Positions 35,783 to 43,699 of a stretch of 64,000 bases of DNA are shown here, piece after piece. Position numbers and translations under genes: made by a program. The stretch covers positions 310,001 through 374,000 of the forward strand of contig NZ_PTJC01000006.1 in NCBI RefSeq assembly GCF_002934605.1, given 5' to 3'. Origin of the DNA: Neolewinella xylanilytica. Its GTDB lineage: Bacteria; Bacteroidota; Bacteroidia; Chitinophagales; Saprospiraceae. Below the pieces are notes generated by a model, which did no database searches, was not told the DNA's origin, and worked only from the letters and a program-made list of their open reading frames with translations. Position 1 is the stretch's first letter; each line of letters begins with the position of its first letter.

Positions 35783-36379
35783 ATGCGCAATTTTCTGCTG
35801 CTGATGGGTTTGGGTTCTTTATGGCTGCTGGCAGCCTGTGGCGAGGATGCTCGCGGTCGAACCGGTGCATCCAATGGGGGCATAAGCACGGATTCGATCG
35901 AAGCGGAGCCCCCGCAGTACGTTATCCGACAGAACCGGTTTTATCGCCTGGTCCCGGGCGAGCCCATCGCCGATGCCGGTGAACGACTGAAGGAAGGAAT
36001 CCGGGAAGACGGGGAAGGGCGTTTCCGGGTGTATCACATTATTGGCGACGACGGGGAGGAGATCGGCTACGTCTTGCCCTCGGTGCGCGATTCCACGCTC
36101 ATTGGGGACATTCACGTCACCACGCCGACCGCCGCCACGGAGGGCGATATCCGGGTGGGACACACCTATTCCCGCCTGCGCATCGCTTATCCGGCGGTGG
36201 AAGTGCGGGGATCCGAAATCGAAAGCCGGGCCTACGCCTACACCAAGAACAAGGCCTTTCTGCTGCGGGATTTTACATCAATGGAACAGGATGTCGACGA
36301 AGCGCAGGTGCCGGGGGATACCCGGATCGGAGAAATCATCATCATGGACAAGGCTCCCAGCGCGCCCCTGGAGATCTGA
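35783..36379 (+). CDS. Lipoprotein, unknown function
   Basis: 198 residues; lipobox LLAAC at Cys19. After a low-complexity spacer the body has RQNRFYRLVPGEPIADAGERL, GDIHVTTPTAATEGDIRVGHTYSRLRIAYPAVEVRGSEIE and a C-terminal TRIGEIIIMDK. The last part recalls DUF1131-like envelope lipoproteins that measure or bind something periplasmic, but the match is weak. Confidence 0.62.
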   Translation: MRNFLLLMGLGSLWLLAACGEDARGRTGASNGGISTDSIEAEPPQYVIRQNRFYRLVPGEPIADAGERLKEGIREDGEGRFRVYHIIGDDGEEIGYVLPSVRDSTLIGDIHVTTPTAATEGDIRVGHTYSRLRIAYPAVEVRGSEIESRAYAYTKNKAFLLRDFTSMEQDVDEAQVPGDTRIGEIIIMDKAPSAPLEI

Positions 36380-36458
36380 TCGGAAGGGGTTGTACCGGCC
36401 GCTACCGGTATAATCCGCAACAAGACGGCCCTAATTCCATTTGCATAAAAAAAGCAAT

Positions 36459-37202
36459 ATGAAATTATCCGGAAAAACCGCCATCATCACCGGCGCCAGT
36501 AGTGGCATCGGGGAAGCTACCGCCAAAACCCTGGCCGCTCAGGGCGTGAAGGTCGTACTGGCCGCCCGCCGTGGCGACCGCCTTGAAGAACTGAAAAAAG
36601 CCATTGAAAAGGACGGGGGCGCCGCCCTGGTCGTGGAAACCGACGTAACCGAGCGGGCCGCCGTCAAAAACCTAGTGAAGCAGGCTAAGGATGCCTTCGG
36701 CCCCGTCGATATCCTGGTCAACAATGCCGGGCTCATGCCGCTCAGCTACATGAAAAACCTGCACGTAGACGAGTGGATGACCATGGTGGACGTCAACATC
36801 AAGGGCGTCCTGCTCTGTCTGGCCGAGGTACTGCCCGATATGACCGAGCGCAAGCAGGGGCACATCATCAACATCTCTAGCGTGGCCGGTCGGGAGGTGA
36901 TGCCCGGCTCCGCGGTGTACTCGGCTACGAAATTCGCCGTGCGCGCGCTCAGCGACGGGTTGCGCAAGGAACTGGCTCCTAAGTACGGCATCCGCGTAAC
37001 CTGCATCGAGCCCGGTGCCGTCGAAACGGAATTGTTGGACACCATTACCGACGACGAGCTGCGCACCGACTTCAAGGACAGCTTCGGCAACGTTGAGTTT
37101 CTCGACAAGCAAGACATCGCGAACGCCATCCACTACGCCGTCAGTCAGCCGGACGGCGTACACGTGAACGAACTGCAGGTACGGCCTACTTCCCAGGGGT
37201 AA
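36459..37202 (+). CDS. Short-chain dehydrogenase/reductase (SDR)
   Basis: 247 residues from the ATG at 36459. Classical SDR features: TGASSGIGE cofactor loop near residue 12, NNAG, ISSVAG and the catalytic YSATK. The C-terminal [24 protein letters not shown] is typical of NADP-dependent serine/3-hydroxy acid dehydrogenases of the YdfG type. The exact substrate cannot be read. A TCCATTTG box (7 of 8 to TAnnTTTG) lies at 36436-36443. Confidence 0.9.
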   Translation: MKLSGKTAIITGASSGIGEATAKTLAAQGVKVVLAARRGDRLEELKKAIEKDGGAALVVETDVTERAAVKNLVKQAKDAFGPVDILVNNAGLMPLSYMKNLHVDEWMTMVDVNIKGVLLCLAEVLPDMTERKQGHIINISSVAGREVMPGSAVYSATKFAVRALSDGLRKELAPKYGIRVTCIEPGAVETELLDTITDDELRTDFKDSFGNVEFLDKQDIANAIHYAVSQPDGVHVNELQVRPTSQG

Positions 37203-37229
37203 ACGACCGGCAAGCCAGATGAAAACACA

Positions 37230-37257
37230 GGGCGCTTCCGTACGGAAGCGCCCTTTT
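37230..37257 (+). terminator. Intrinsic terminator after the SDR gene
   Basis: A perfect 24-base palindrome (GGGCGCTTCCGT-ACGGAAGCGCCC, 37230-37253) followed by TTTT. Confidence 0.85.
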
Positions 37258-37289
37258 GGCATTCGGGTCACGGGTAGGCGTCGGTTTCC

Positions 37290-37297
37290 TAGCTTTG
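37290..37297 (+). promoter_or_regulatory. Candidate -7 promoter box for GT2 gene
   Basis: TAGCTTTG matches TAnnTTTG exactly and ends 6 bases before the ATG at 37304, again suggesting a very short or absent leader. Confidence 0.5.
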
Positions 37298-37303
37298 CGG
37301 GTA

Positions 37304-38053
37304 ATGTACAAGGACAAAAAGGTCGTCGTCGTCATGCCGGCCTACAATGCCGCCCTAACGCTGGAGCGTACGTACCGGGAGGTCCCGCGTGACTTAGTGG
37401 ATGAGGTCATCCTTTGCGACGACGCCAGTGCCGACGAGACGGCCGCCGTTGCCCGCCAGCTGGGGGTAGATCACGTCATTACCCACCCCAGCAACCGCGG
37501 CTACGGCGGTAACCAAAAGAGCCTCTACCGGAAGGCGCTCGACATCGGTGCGGACATCGTCATCATGGTACATCCCGATTACCAGTACACTCCCAAGCTC
37601 ATCCCGACGATGTGCAACATTATCGGCGAAGGACTCTACCCCGTGGTGCTGGCCTCCCGTATCCTAGGTATGGGCGCGCTGCGCGGCGGAATGCCGAAGT
37701 ACAAATACGTCGCCAACCGCTTTCTCACCTTCACCCAGAACCTCCTCATTAACTACAAGCTGAGCGAGTACCATACGGGCTATCGGGCGTTCAGCCGGGA
37801 AGTGTTGGAAACCATCGACTTCGAGGCCAACGACGACGATTTCGTCTTCGATAACGAGATGCTTTCCCAAATCATTTACCACCGCTTCGATATCGCCGAA
37901 GTGACCTGCCCGACCAAGTATTTTGACGAGGCTAGCAGCATCAACTTCGCGCGCAGCAGCAAATACGGGCTCGGCGTGCTGCGGGTCTCCCTAATGCACC
38001 GCCTGGCCAGATGGGGAATAGCGAAGCCGATCATCTACCGTAGGAAAAACTGA
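37304..38053 (+). CDS. Family 2 glycosyltransferase (DPM1-like)
   Basis: 249 residues from the ATG at 37304. GT-A motifs: VVVVMPAYNAALTLERTYREV, ILCDDASADET, a NRGYGGNQKSLYRKAL block and MVHPDYQY. The acceptor half has EYHTGYRAFSREVLE and EVTCPTKYFDEASSI. No TM helices at the C-terminus, unlike ArnC-type enzymes. It probably transfers a sugar to a lipid carrier or glycan; the substrate is unknown. Confidence 0.87.
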   Translation: MYKDKKVVVVMPAYNAALTLERTYREVPRDLVDEVILCDDASADETAAVARQLGVDHVITHPSNRGYGGNQKSLYRKALDIGADIVIMVHPDYQYTPKLIPTMCNIIGEGLYPVVLASRILGMGALRGGMPKYKYVANRFLTFTQNLLINYKLSEYHTGYRAFSREVLETIDFEANDDDFVFDNEMLSQIIYHRFDIAEVTCPTKYFDEASSINFARSSKYGLGVLRVSLMHRLARWGIAKPIIYRRKN

Positions 38054-38119
38054 TCTAGGTTACGCATCGCGCCAGAACAATTGCCTACCCGCGGCGTACC
38101 CTTGTAAATCACCCCCACC

Positions 38120-38806
38120 ATGACCCCCATCTCCTTCAAAGGCATCCTATTCGACCTGGACGGTACCCTCGTGGATAATATGATGGTACACCACCGCGCC
38201 TGGCAACGTAAGTTGCAGGAACTGGGACTTGAGTATTCCCTGGATCGGGTAAAGGCCGAAATTCACGGAGTGAATACCGAGATACTGGAGCGCCTTTTCG
38301 GTGACGAGTATACCCACGAGGAGCGGTTGGCCATCAGCCGCGATAAGGAAGCCGCCTACCGGGAAATCTTCGCCCCGGAAATCGTGGCCAATACCGTCGG
38401 CGGCGCGCTGGACTTCATCAAGCAGGCTTACGCCGAAGACGTACCCATGGCCATCGGTACGGCCGGGCCGGAGGAGAATGCCTTTTTCGTGATCGACGCC
38501 CTCGACATCCGTTCGATGATGGGGCACGTGGTCCACAGTGGCATGGTGAATAATGGAAAACCGGACCCGGAAGTATTCCGAAAGGCCGCCGAAGGCATCG
38601 GGGTGGATGTGAAAGATTGCCTGATCTTTGAAGACAGCGTCACGGGGGCCCGCGCCGCCAACAACGCGGGTTGCCCGGTGGTCGTCCTTACCACCACTCA
38701 TTCCCGTGAGGAATTCGAAGGGCTGGAGGTGGCCGCCTTCCGGGAAGATTTCCGTGGACTTACCGTTGAACGGCAACCAACGGGCGGCTTTCTACTTGCT
38801 CAGTAG
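38120..38806 (+). CDS. HAD phosphatase, beta-phosphoglucomutase-like
   Basis: 228 residues. HAD motif I FDLDGTLVDN (nucleophile Asp), a helical cap (residues ~18-90), motif II GTAG, motif III Lys in NGKPDPEVF and motif IV IFEDSVTGARAA. This set fits the subfamily of beta-phosphoglucomutase and small sugar-phosphate phosphatases. Its stop lies inside a palindrome shared with the convergent ORF. Confidence 0.88.
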   Translation: MTPISFKGILFDLDGTLVDNMMVHHRAWQRKLQELGLEYSLDRVKAEIHGVNTEILERLFGDEYTHEERLAISRDKEAAYREIFAPEIVANTVGGALDFIKQAYAEDVPMAIGTAGPEENAFFVIDALDIRSMMGHVVHSGMVNNGKPDPEVFRKAAEGIGVDVKDCLIFEDSVTGARAANNAGCPVVVLTTTHSREEFEGLEVAAFREDFRGLTVERQPTGGFLLAQ

Positions 38807-38820
38807 CGGATCCGCTACTG
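38801..38820. repeat. Perfect 20-base palindrome over two stop codons
   Basis: CAGTAGCGGA-TCCGCTACTG is a perfect palindrome that contains the TAG stop of the HAD gene (38804-38806) and the TAG stop of the convergent minus ORF (38815-38817). It could act as a bidirectional transcript end, although no T-run follows on either strand. Confidence 0.55.
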
Positions 38821-39156
38821 ACAAAAAAAGCTAGCGTTAGTGCTTCTTGGCCGAAGCCGTCCGCTTGGCGGAGGTTTATTTTTGGCTTCCTTGACCCCCT
38901 TGCCCTTTAACGGGGGGGGGGGCGATGGGAATGCGTTTACCATTTGGATTTCCCCGTTGAGGTAGTCCTCATCATAATCCAGGTCTTCCTGCGGAAAGTT
39001 GAATAAATTGCCGGGATCCCGGCCGTGCGGGGCGTTGAAAGCGAGGCGGTGGTTCAGGCTAAAAGCAAAGGGGGTGCGATTTGGATAGGAAACCGTCTCC
39101 CTTTTTAGGAACCCCGCCCTGAAATAGTACATCCCACCGTCGGAGGTAGCCGACAT
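38815..39156 (-). CDS. Hypothetical protein with a poly-C tract
   Basis: 113 residues. The first ~75 look protein-like (YYFRAGFLKRETVSYPNRTPF, LAFNAPHGRDPGNLFNFPQEDLDYDEDY). The rest is Pro/Lys-rich. An 11-base C run (38912-38922, read as G on the plus strand) encodes a proline stretch; one base less would stop translation at once. It is convergent with the HAD gene and divergent from xerD. No family recognised, and it may not be a real gene. Confidence 0.4.
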   Translation of the reverse strand: MSATSDGGMYYFRAGFLKRETVSYPNRTPFAFSLNHRLAFNAPHGRDPGNLFNFPQEDLDYDEDYLNGEIQMVNAFPSPPPPLKGKGVKEAKNKPPPSGRLRPRSTNASFFCQ

Positions 39157-39179
39157 GCCGGAATGCGTACCTTCGACCC

Positions 39180-40079
39180 ATGTGGTTGTCCCTGTTCCGA
39201 TCCTTCGAGGCCTACCTGAAACTTACCCGGGGCTACAGCGCGCACACCCTGACGGCTTACCGGAGCGACCTGGAAAAATTGCCCGCGTACCTGGAACTCC
39301 GGGGTTGGCAATTGGGGGCCCGGCAAATAGAACGGATGCACCTGGACGGTTTTCTCCGCTACCTGGCGGAACTTGGACTCGCCCCACGGTCTCAGGCACG
39401 ACTGGTTTCCGCCCTCAAAACGTTCTTTGCTTTCCTGCTAGATGAGGGGGTGATCGCTTCCGACCCGACGGAGCTGCTACGGGCCCCGAAACTGGGGCGT
39501 AAGATACCCGAAGTGCTTAGTTACGAGGAGATACGGTCGCTCCTGGGAGTCATCGATCTCAGCACCGATCACGGCCTGCGCGACCGCGCCTTGCTGGAAG
39601 TGCTGTACGCCTGTGGACTCCGGGTGAGTGAAGCTACCTCGTTGCGACTATCCGACCTGTATCTGACGGAGGCCTTTCTGCGCGTGACGGGAAAGGGAAA
39701 TAAGGAGCGCATCGTTCCGATCGGTCCGGAAGCGATCAAGCATTTGGCGATCTACCTGCAGCACGTGCGGAACGCCTTACCGGTGATCCAGGATGAAAAC
39801 ACGGTGTTTCTAAATCGTAGGGGCGGGAGCCTGAGCCGGGTATCGGTCTTTACGGCGGTTAAGAAATACGCCGAAGAGGCGGAATTGGGCAAACACGTTA
39901 GCCCGCACACATTCCGCCATTCTTTTGCTACCCACTTAGTGGAGGGGGGCGCGGACCTGCGGGCGGTCCAGGAAATGTTGGGTCACGAAAGCATCCTGAC
40001 TACGGAAATCTACACCCATTTGGATACGGATTACCTGCGGGAAACCATTCTTTCGTTTCACCCGGCAAACCAGGGTTAA
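39180..40079 (+). CDS. xerD: Tyrosine recombinase XerD
   Basis: 299 residues, a complete Xer recombinase: SAM-like N-terminal DNA-binding domain (residues ~5-90) and catalytic domain with Arg in YACGLRVSEA, Lys in VTGKGNKERIVPI, His-x-x-Arg in PHTFRHSFATH, His in LGHESI and the nucleophile Tyr in TEIYTHLD. The length and order fit chromosomal dimer resolution rather than a phage integrase. TACCTTCG (7 of 8 to TAnnTTTG) lies 4 bases before the ATG. Confidence 0.92.
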   Translation: MWLSLFRSFEAYLKLTRGYSAHTLTAYRSDLEKLPAYLELRGWQLGARQIERMHLDGFLRYLAELGLAPRSQARLVSALKTFFAFLLDEGVIASDPTELLRAPKLGRKIPEVLSYEEIRSLLGVIDLSTDHGLRDRALLEVLYACGLRVSEATSLRLSDLYLTEAFLRVTGKGNKERIVPIGPEAIKHLAIYLQHVRNALPVIQDENTVFLNRRGGSLSRVSVFTAVKKYAEEAELGKHVSPHTFRHSFATHLVEGGADLRAVQEMLGHESILTTEIYTHLDTDYLRETILSFHPANQG

Positions 40080-40189
40080 AATAACTTGGCCAAGCTGGGG
40101 ATAAAGAACAGCGCCAGGAAAATGGCCATGAGAAACGCAAGGAAGAGAATGCGCGCGAGATCGCCACGGAGTTCAGCAGAATGTTTCAT
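40076..40189 (-). CDS. Small single-pass membrane protein, 37 residues
   Basis: A 37-residue minus-strand frame from the ATG at 40189: MKHSAELRGDLAR, then a long hydrophobic helix (ILFLAFLMAIFLALFFI), ending PSLAKLF. The charge pattern (positive start, one helix) looks like a real small membrane protein, and similar short frames occur in other Bacteroidota, as far as I recall. The stop overlaps the xerD stop. Confidence 0.55.
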   Translation of the reverse strand: MKHSAELRGDLARILFLAFLMAIFLALFFIPSLAKLF

Positions 40190-40362
40190 GGGGTTACTGG
40201 TTGGAATAGTGTAGGTACAATCATCTGAAAAACCCTTTTCAAACTTGAAAAGTTCGGTTTTTAGGGGGTAGGGCGGGGGACTTTACGTTCTTTTACTCTA
40301 CAGGTGTAACGCCGCGCGGTCGCGTGATATAGAGTCGCATACGAACTTTAATATCGACCGCT

Positions 40363-41295
40363 ATGAATTACCGCATCCTGCTACTTTTTAGTTTACTCAT
40401 TGCCTTATCCCTCGGCACCGACGCCCAGGGAACGGTGGAACGGGCGAAACGCCGAACCCAGCAACGAGCCAACAACCAGATCGACCGCAAGATCGACCAG
40501 GAAATAGACAAGGCTTTCAACGCCCTCTTCAGCAAGAAAAAAGAGGCCGAGGCTACGGAAGCGGAAGCTGGGGACCCCAACCCGGAGGAGCAGGAAGCGG
40601 CCAACGCCGTCGTAGGCATGCTGATGGGGGGAAACGATGATTTTACGCCCTTCCAAAACGAGCGGCCGTTCAGCGTGCTGATGACCGTAACCGAAGACAA
40701 GCGCGGCAAATCGGATGAAAGCCGCATCCGCATCGGAGCGACCACCGATAAGATCGGCATGATCACGGAGGGCGATGCGGGTTCGACGGCCCACATGATC
40801 TTCGACACCCAAGACGGAAAAACAACGATGATCACCACCGACAAGCGGGGCGACCGCTCCGCCTACCGCATGCGAATGCCCAACTTGGGTAAGCTGATTG
40901 ACGAATCCCGGCAGGATGTGACGGATCACCTCGAGATAGAGCGTACCGGCGAGCATCGCACCATCGATGGCTACGACTGCGAATTGATCATCGTGACCAA
41001 CACCGAGGAGCAGACCACTACCCGCTCGTGGATAACGAATGACGTGGACCTCTCGGCCATGGAGGTTTTCGGGACCATGAGCCGCATGTTAGGCGGTAAG
41101 CAGCAACCAGGCGCCGGTCAAATGGGCCTTCCCCCGGGAATGGCGGAATTGGTGGAAGGTTTTCCGATTGAATCCACCACCGTGGATGGCAACAAAACCT
41201 TCACCATGCGCATGTCCGAAATTAAAACGGGGGGGGATATCGACCTGTCTCTCTTCGAAGTAGGCGACGTTGAAGTGCAGGATATGGGATTTTAG
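40363..41295 (+). CDS. DUF4412 domain-containing secreted protein
   Basis: 310 residues. Signal peptide (ILLLFSLLIALSLGTDAQ), a basic helical stretch with repeated RxxRKxD pattern (~22-60), and a C-terminal beta domain with IGMITEGDAGSTAHMIFDTQDGKTTMI and GYDCELIIVTNTEEQTTTRSWIT, the DUF4412 signature. Function unknown; usually periplasmic or outer-membrane associated in Bacteroidota. Confidence 0.78.
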   Translation: MNYRILLLFSLLIALSLGTDAQGTVERAKRRTQQRANNQIDRKIDQEIDKAFNALFSKKKEAEATEAEAGDPNPEEQEAANAVVGMLMGGNDDFTPFQNERPFSVLMTVTEDKRGKSDESRIRIGATTDKIGMITEGDAGSTAHMIFDTQDGKTTMITTDKRGDRSAYRMRMPNLGKLIDESRQDVTDHLEIERTGEHRTIDGYDCELIIVTNTEEQTTTRSWITNDVDLSAMEVFGTMSRMLGGKQQPGAGQMGLPPGMAELVEGFPIESTTVDGNKTFTMRMSEIKTGGDIDLSLFEVGDVEVQDMGF

Positions 41296-41400
41296 CGGGT
41301 CGGGGGAGCAACGGTTTCCTGCGGTAGCGGTCACAACCTTCTGGGGCCGCTACCGTAATGTAGGGAGCCACTACCTACTTTTACCCCCTAAAATTGCCCC

Positions 41401-42543
41401 ATGTCTACTTCCGATCCGATCCAGATGGTCGACCTCAAAACCCAGTATGAACGCATGCAGGATGAGGTAGACCAAGCCGTGCTCGACGTTATCCGCAGCG
41501 GGGCATTTATCAACGGCCCGGCGGTGCGGGATTTTCAGGCCGGACTGGAAACCTTCCTGCGCTGTGCCCACGTCATCCCCTGCGCCAACGGCACCGACGC
41601 CCTACAGATCGCCCTTATGGCCCTGGAACTGAAGCCGGGCGACGAGGTCATCGTACCAGCCTTCACTTATGTCGCCTCGGCCGAGGTGATCGCCCTCCTC
41701 GGGCTGAGTCCCGTCATGGTGGACGTCGATCCCTTCACCTTCAACCTCACCGCCGAGCTGATCGAGCCGGCGATCACCAAACGTACGCGCGCCATTATTC
41801 CCGTCCACCTGTTCGGGCAAAGCTGTGAGATGGAGCCTATCCGGAAGTTAGCCGATCGGCACGATTTGCGGATCGTTGAGGATAACGCCCAGGCCATCGG
41901 CGCCGAGTATACCTTCTCGGACGGTACGGTAGGCAGAACCGGGACCTTGGGCGACATCGGCTGTACCAGCTTTTACCCCAGTAAGAACCTGGGGGCTTAC
42001 GGCGACGGAGGCGCCATCAATACCGACAACGACGAACTGGCGACCCAACTGCGCAAGGTGGCCAATCACGGCCAAAACCGCCGCTATTACCACGATGTCG
42101 TGGGGGTTAACAGCCGCCTGGATTCCGTCCAGGCCGCCATCCTCAACTGCAAGCTGCCCCACCTGGAAGCGTACAACGAGCGCCGGCGGCAGGCAGCGGC
42201 TTACTACGATTCCCGGCTCGGTGACATCGACGGCTTACTGACGCCGGCCAAACTGCCGTCCAGCACCCACGTCTACCACCAGTATACGCTGCGGATAACC
42301 GACGGCCGTCGTGACGGCCTGCAAAACCATCTTCAGCAGGCCGGTATCCCGAGCATGGTTTATTATCCGGTGCCCCTCTACGATCAGGATGCCTTTCGGG
42401 GTACCGCGGCCAATAAAATCGACTACCTCCCGGTCACGGATACCCTCTGCAAGGAAGTCATTTCGCTGCCGATGCATAGCGAACTCCAGGAAGATGCGCT
42501 CTCCCGTATCTGTGCCTCCGTCCGGGCGTATTTCATGCAGTAA
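41401..42543 (+). CDS. DegT/DnrJ/EryC1/StrS aminotransferase
   Basis: 380 residues. PLP fold type I features: ANGTDALQIALMAL (phosphate loop), VPAFTYVASAEVI, VEDNAQAIGA (PLP-stacking Asp) and the Schiff-base Lys in SFYPSKNLGAYGDGG. C-terminal GIPSMVYYPVPLYDQ fits sugar aminotransferases of the WecE/WlbE/FdtB group, which make amino sugars for surface glycans. TAAAATTG precedes the ATG by 4 bases. Confidence 0.92.
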   Translation: MSTSDPIQMVDLKTQYERMQDEVDQAVLDVIRSGAFINGPAVRDFQAGLETFLRCAHVIPCANGTDALQIALMALELKPGDEVIVPAFTYVASAEVIALLGLSPVMVDVDPFTFNLTAELIEPAITKRTRAIIPVHLFGQSCEMEPIRKLADRHDLRIVEDNAQAIGAEYTFSDGTVGRTGTLGDIGCTSFYPSKNLGAYGDGGAINTDNDELATQLRKVANHGQNRRYYHDVVGVNSRLDSVQAAILNCKLPHLEAYNERRRQAAAYYDSRLGDIDGLLTPAKLPSSTHVYHQYTLRITDGRRDGLQNHLQQAGIPSMVYYPVPLYDQDAFRGTAANKIDYLPVTDTLCKEVISLPMHSELQEDALSRICASVRAYFMQ

Positions 42544-42597
42544 GGTAGGGCGGGGCCGAATGCACGGACAGTCGGGCCATAGCCGGAAACCGGACGT

Positions 42598-42626
42598 CTT
42601 GTTTAAAACAAAAAGTTTTAAACAAG
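42598..42626. promoter_or_regulatory. AT-rich inverted repeat upstream of the KTSC gene
   Basis: CTTGTTTAAAAC (42598-42609), AAAAA, then GTTTTAAACAAG (42615-42626): a perfect 12-bp inverted repeat, unusually AT-rich for this window, 62 bases before the KTSC start. It could be an operator for a dimeric regulator or the transcript end of the aminotransferase gene. Confidence 0.5.
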
Positions 42627-42687
42627 CAACAATCTGTGATTGGCGGGCGTTTATATCGGACAGTGAACTACTGAAAATCACCCGATT

Positions 42688-42957
42688 ATGGCACTCCCGA
42701 TCGTAATGCAGCAAGTCGAATCCCAGATGCTCTCCGAGATGGGGTACCTGCGTTCGGCCAGCACCCTATTCGTGAAATTCCGCAACAACGGGGCCGTATA
42801 CGCCTACTTCGGCGTACCCTCCGAGCATTGGCAGCGGCTACGTGCCGTGGCCAGTATCGGTCGGTACATGCAGCGCCACATTTTTAAGCAGTACGCCGCC
42901 GCCCGCATTTCCGAAGGTGAACGGCAGCCGAGCAATGATCGGCTTGAGGCCGCGTGA
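42688..42957 (+). CDS. KTSC domain protein
   Basis: 89 residues. The KTSC pattern is clear: SEMGYLRSASTLFVKFRNNGAVYAYFGVPSEHWQRL, then ASIGRYMQRHIFKQY. KTSC domains are small, often fused to lysyl-tRNA synthetase-like or nuclease proteins; the function is not known. Confidence 0.85.
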   Translation: MALPIVMQQVESQMLSEMGYLRSASTLFVKFRNNGAVYAYFGVPSEHWQRLRAVASIGRYMQRHIFKQYAAARISEGERQPSNDRLEAA

Positions 42958-43122
42958 CACGGGGTATGGTTTTCCCGGGTTGGAGCCCGTACGTACACGG
43001 ATACCTTGGCCGTACACCATCTTACAAACGATGGTACGCTGAAAATTTGGAAAAATTTAACGTGGGCTGAAACCGAGCAATAGTGCGGCGTTCAGCGGGG
43101 AAGCGCAGAAATATGATCTAAT

Positions 43123-43163
43123 GTTAACTCAATGTAAACTACAGGTAAACTATAACTTAACCA
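43123..43163 (+). promoter_or_regulatory. Four tandem repeats with 11-base period
   Basis: GTTAACTC (43123), GTAAACTA (43134), GTAAACTA (43145) and CTTAACCA (43156) are spaced exactly 11 bases apart. Direct repeats of TTAAC-type units one helical turn apart are the known layout of PhoB/PhoP-type response-regulator sites. They lie 42 bases before the start of the 43205 gene. Confidence 0.55.
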
Positions 43164-43204
43164 ATTGTGTTATATTAGCCTGCCGTTTACAAAAAGTTCA
43201 CACC

Positions 43205-43699
43205 ATGCCCAAGACGATCTATAAAGAAGAACAGCGCTTCCGCAATCCCGGGCTCCTGGCCCTCTTCGCCCTCATGACCCTGTTGCTGTGCTACCGCATC
43301 GGCATCGAGCTCATCAACGGCGCTACCACTTTCGACGTGGTGGTCACCGCCCTCATCGCTATTGCCATCGGTTTTTGCTGGTACGGGGTTTACCAGACCC
43401 GCCTGAAGATCAAGATCAACCGGAAACACCTCAAGGTGAAAATGAAGGGGCTGATCGGTCGCCGACTCAAACTGCGCACCGACAAGATGACCTGCTGTGA
43501 TTTCGTGGACGTATCGCCCTCGGCTCGCTGGTCAGGACTCTTCGCGAACCCATCCTCCGATTTTAGATCCATCGACTTTGGCGGACGGCGCGGGCTTTTC
43601 GTCGAGATGGAAGACGGACGTTCCTACTTTATCGGTTCCGACGATCTGTTTGAGCGGCAGCACGAAAAACCGTTTCAAATACTCGGTCAGGCCAGCTGA
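43205..43699 (+). CDS. Two-TM membrane protein with PH-like tail
   Basis: 164 residues from the ATG at 43205. Two membrane helices (GLLALFALMTLLLCYRIGIEL and FDVVVTALIAIAIGFCWYGVY) are followed by a beta-rich cytosolic part (LKIKINRKHLKVKMKGLIG, FVEMEDGRSYFIGSDD), resembling bacterial PH-like domains. The last 71 bases overlap the convergent ftcD gene. Confidence 0.68.
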   Translation: MPKTIYKEEQRFRNPGLLALFALMTLLLCYRIGIELINGATTFDVVVTALIAIAIGFCWYGVYQTRLKIKINRKHLKVKMKGLIGRRLKLRTDKMTCCDFVDVSPSARWSGLFANPSSDFRSIDFGGRRGLFVEMEDGRSYFIGSDDLFERQHEKPFQILGQAS

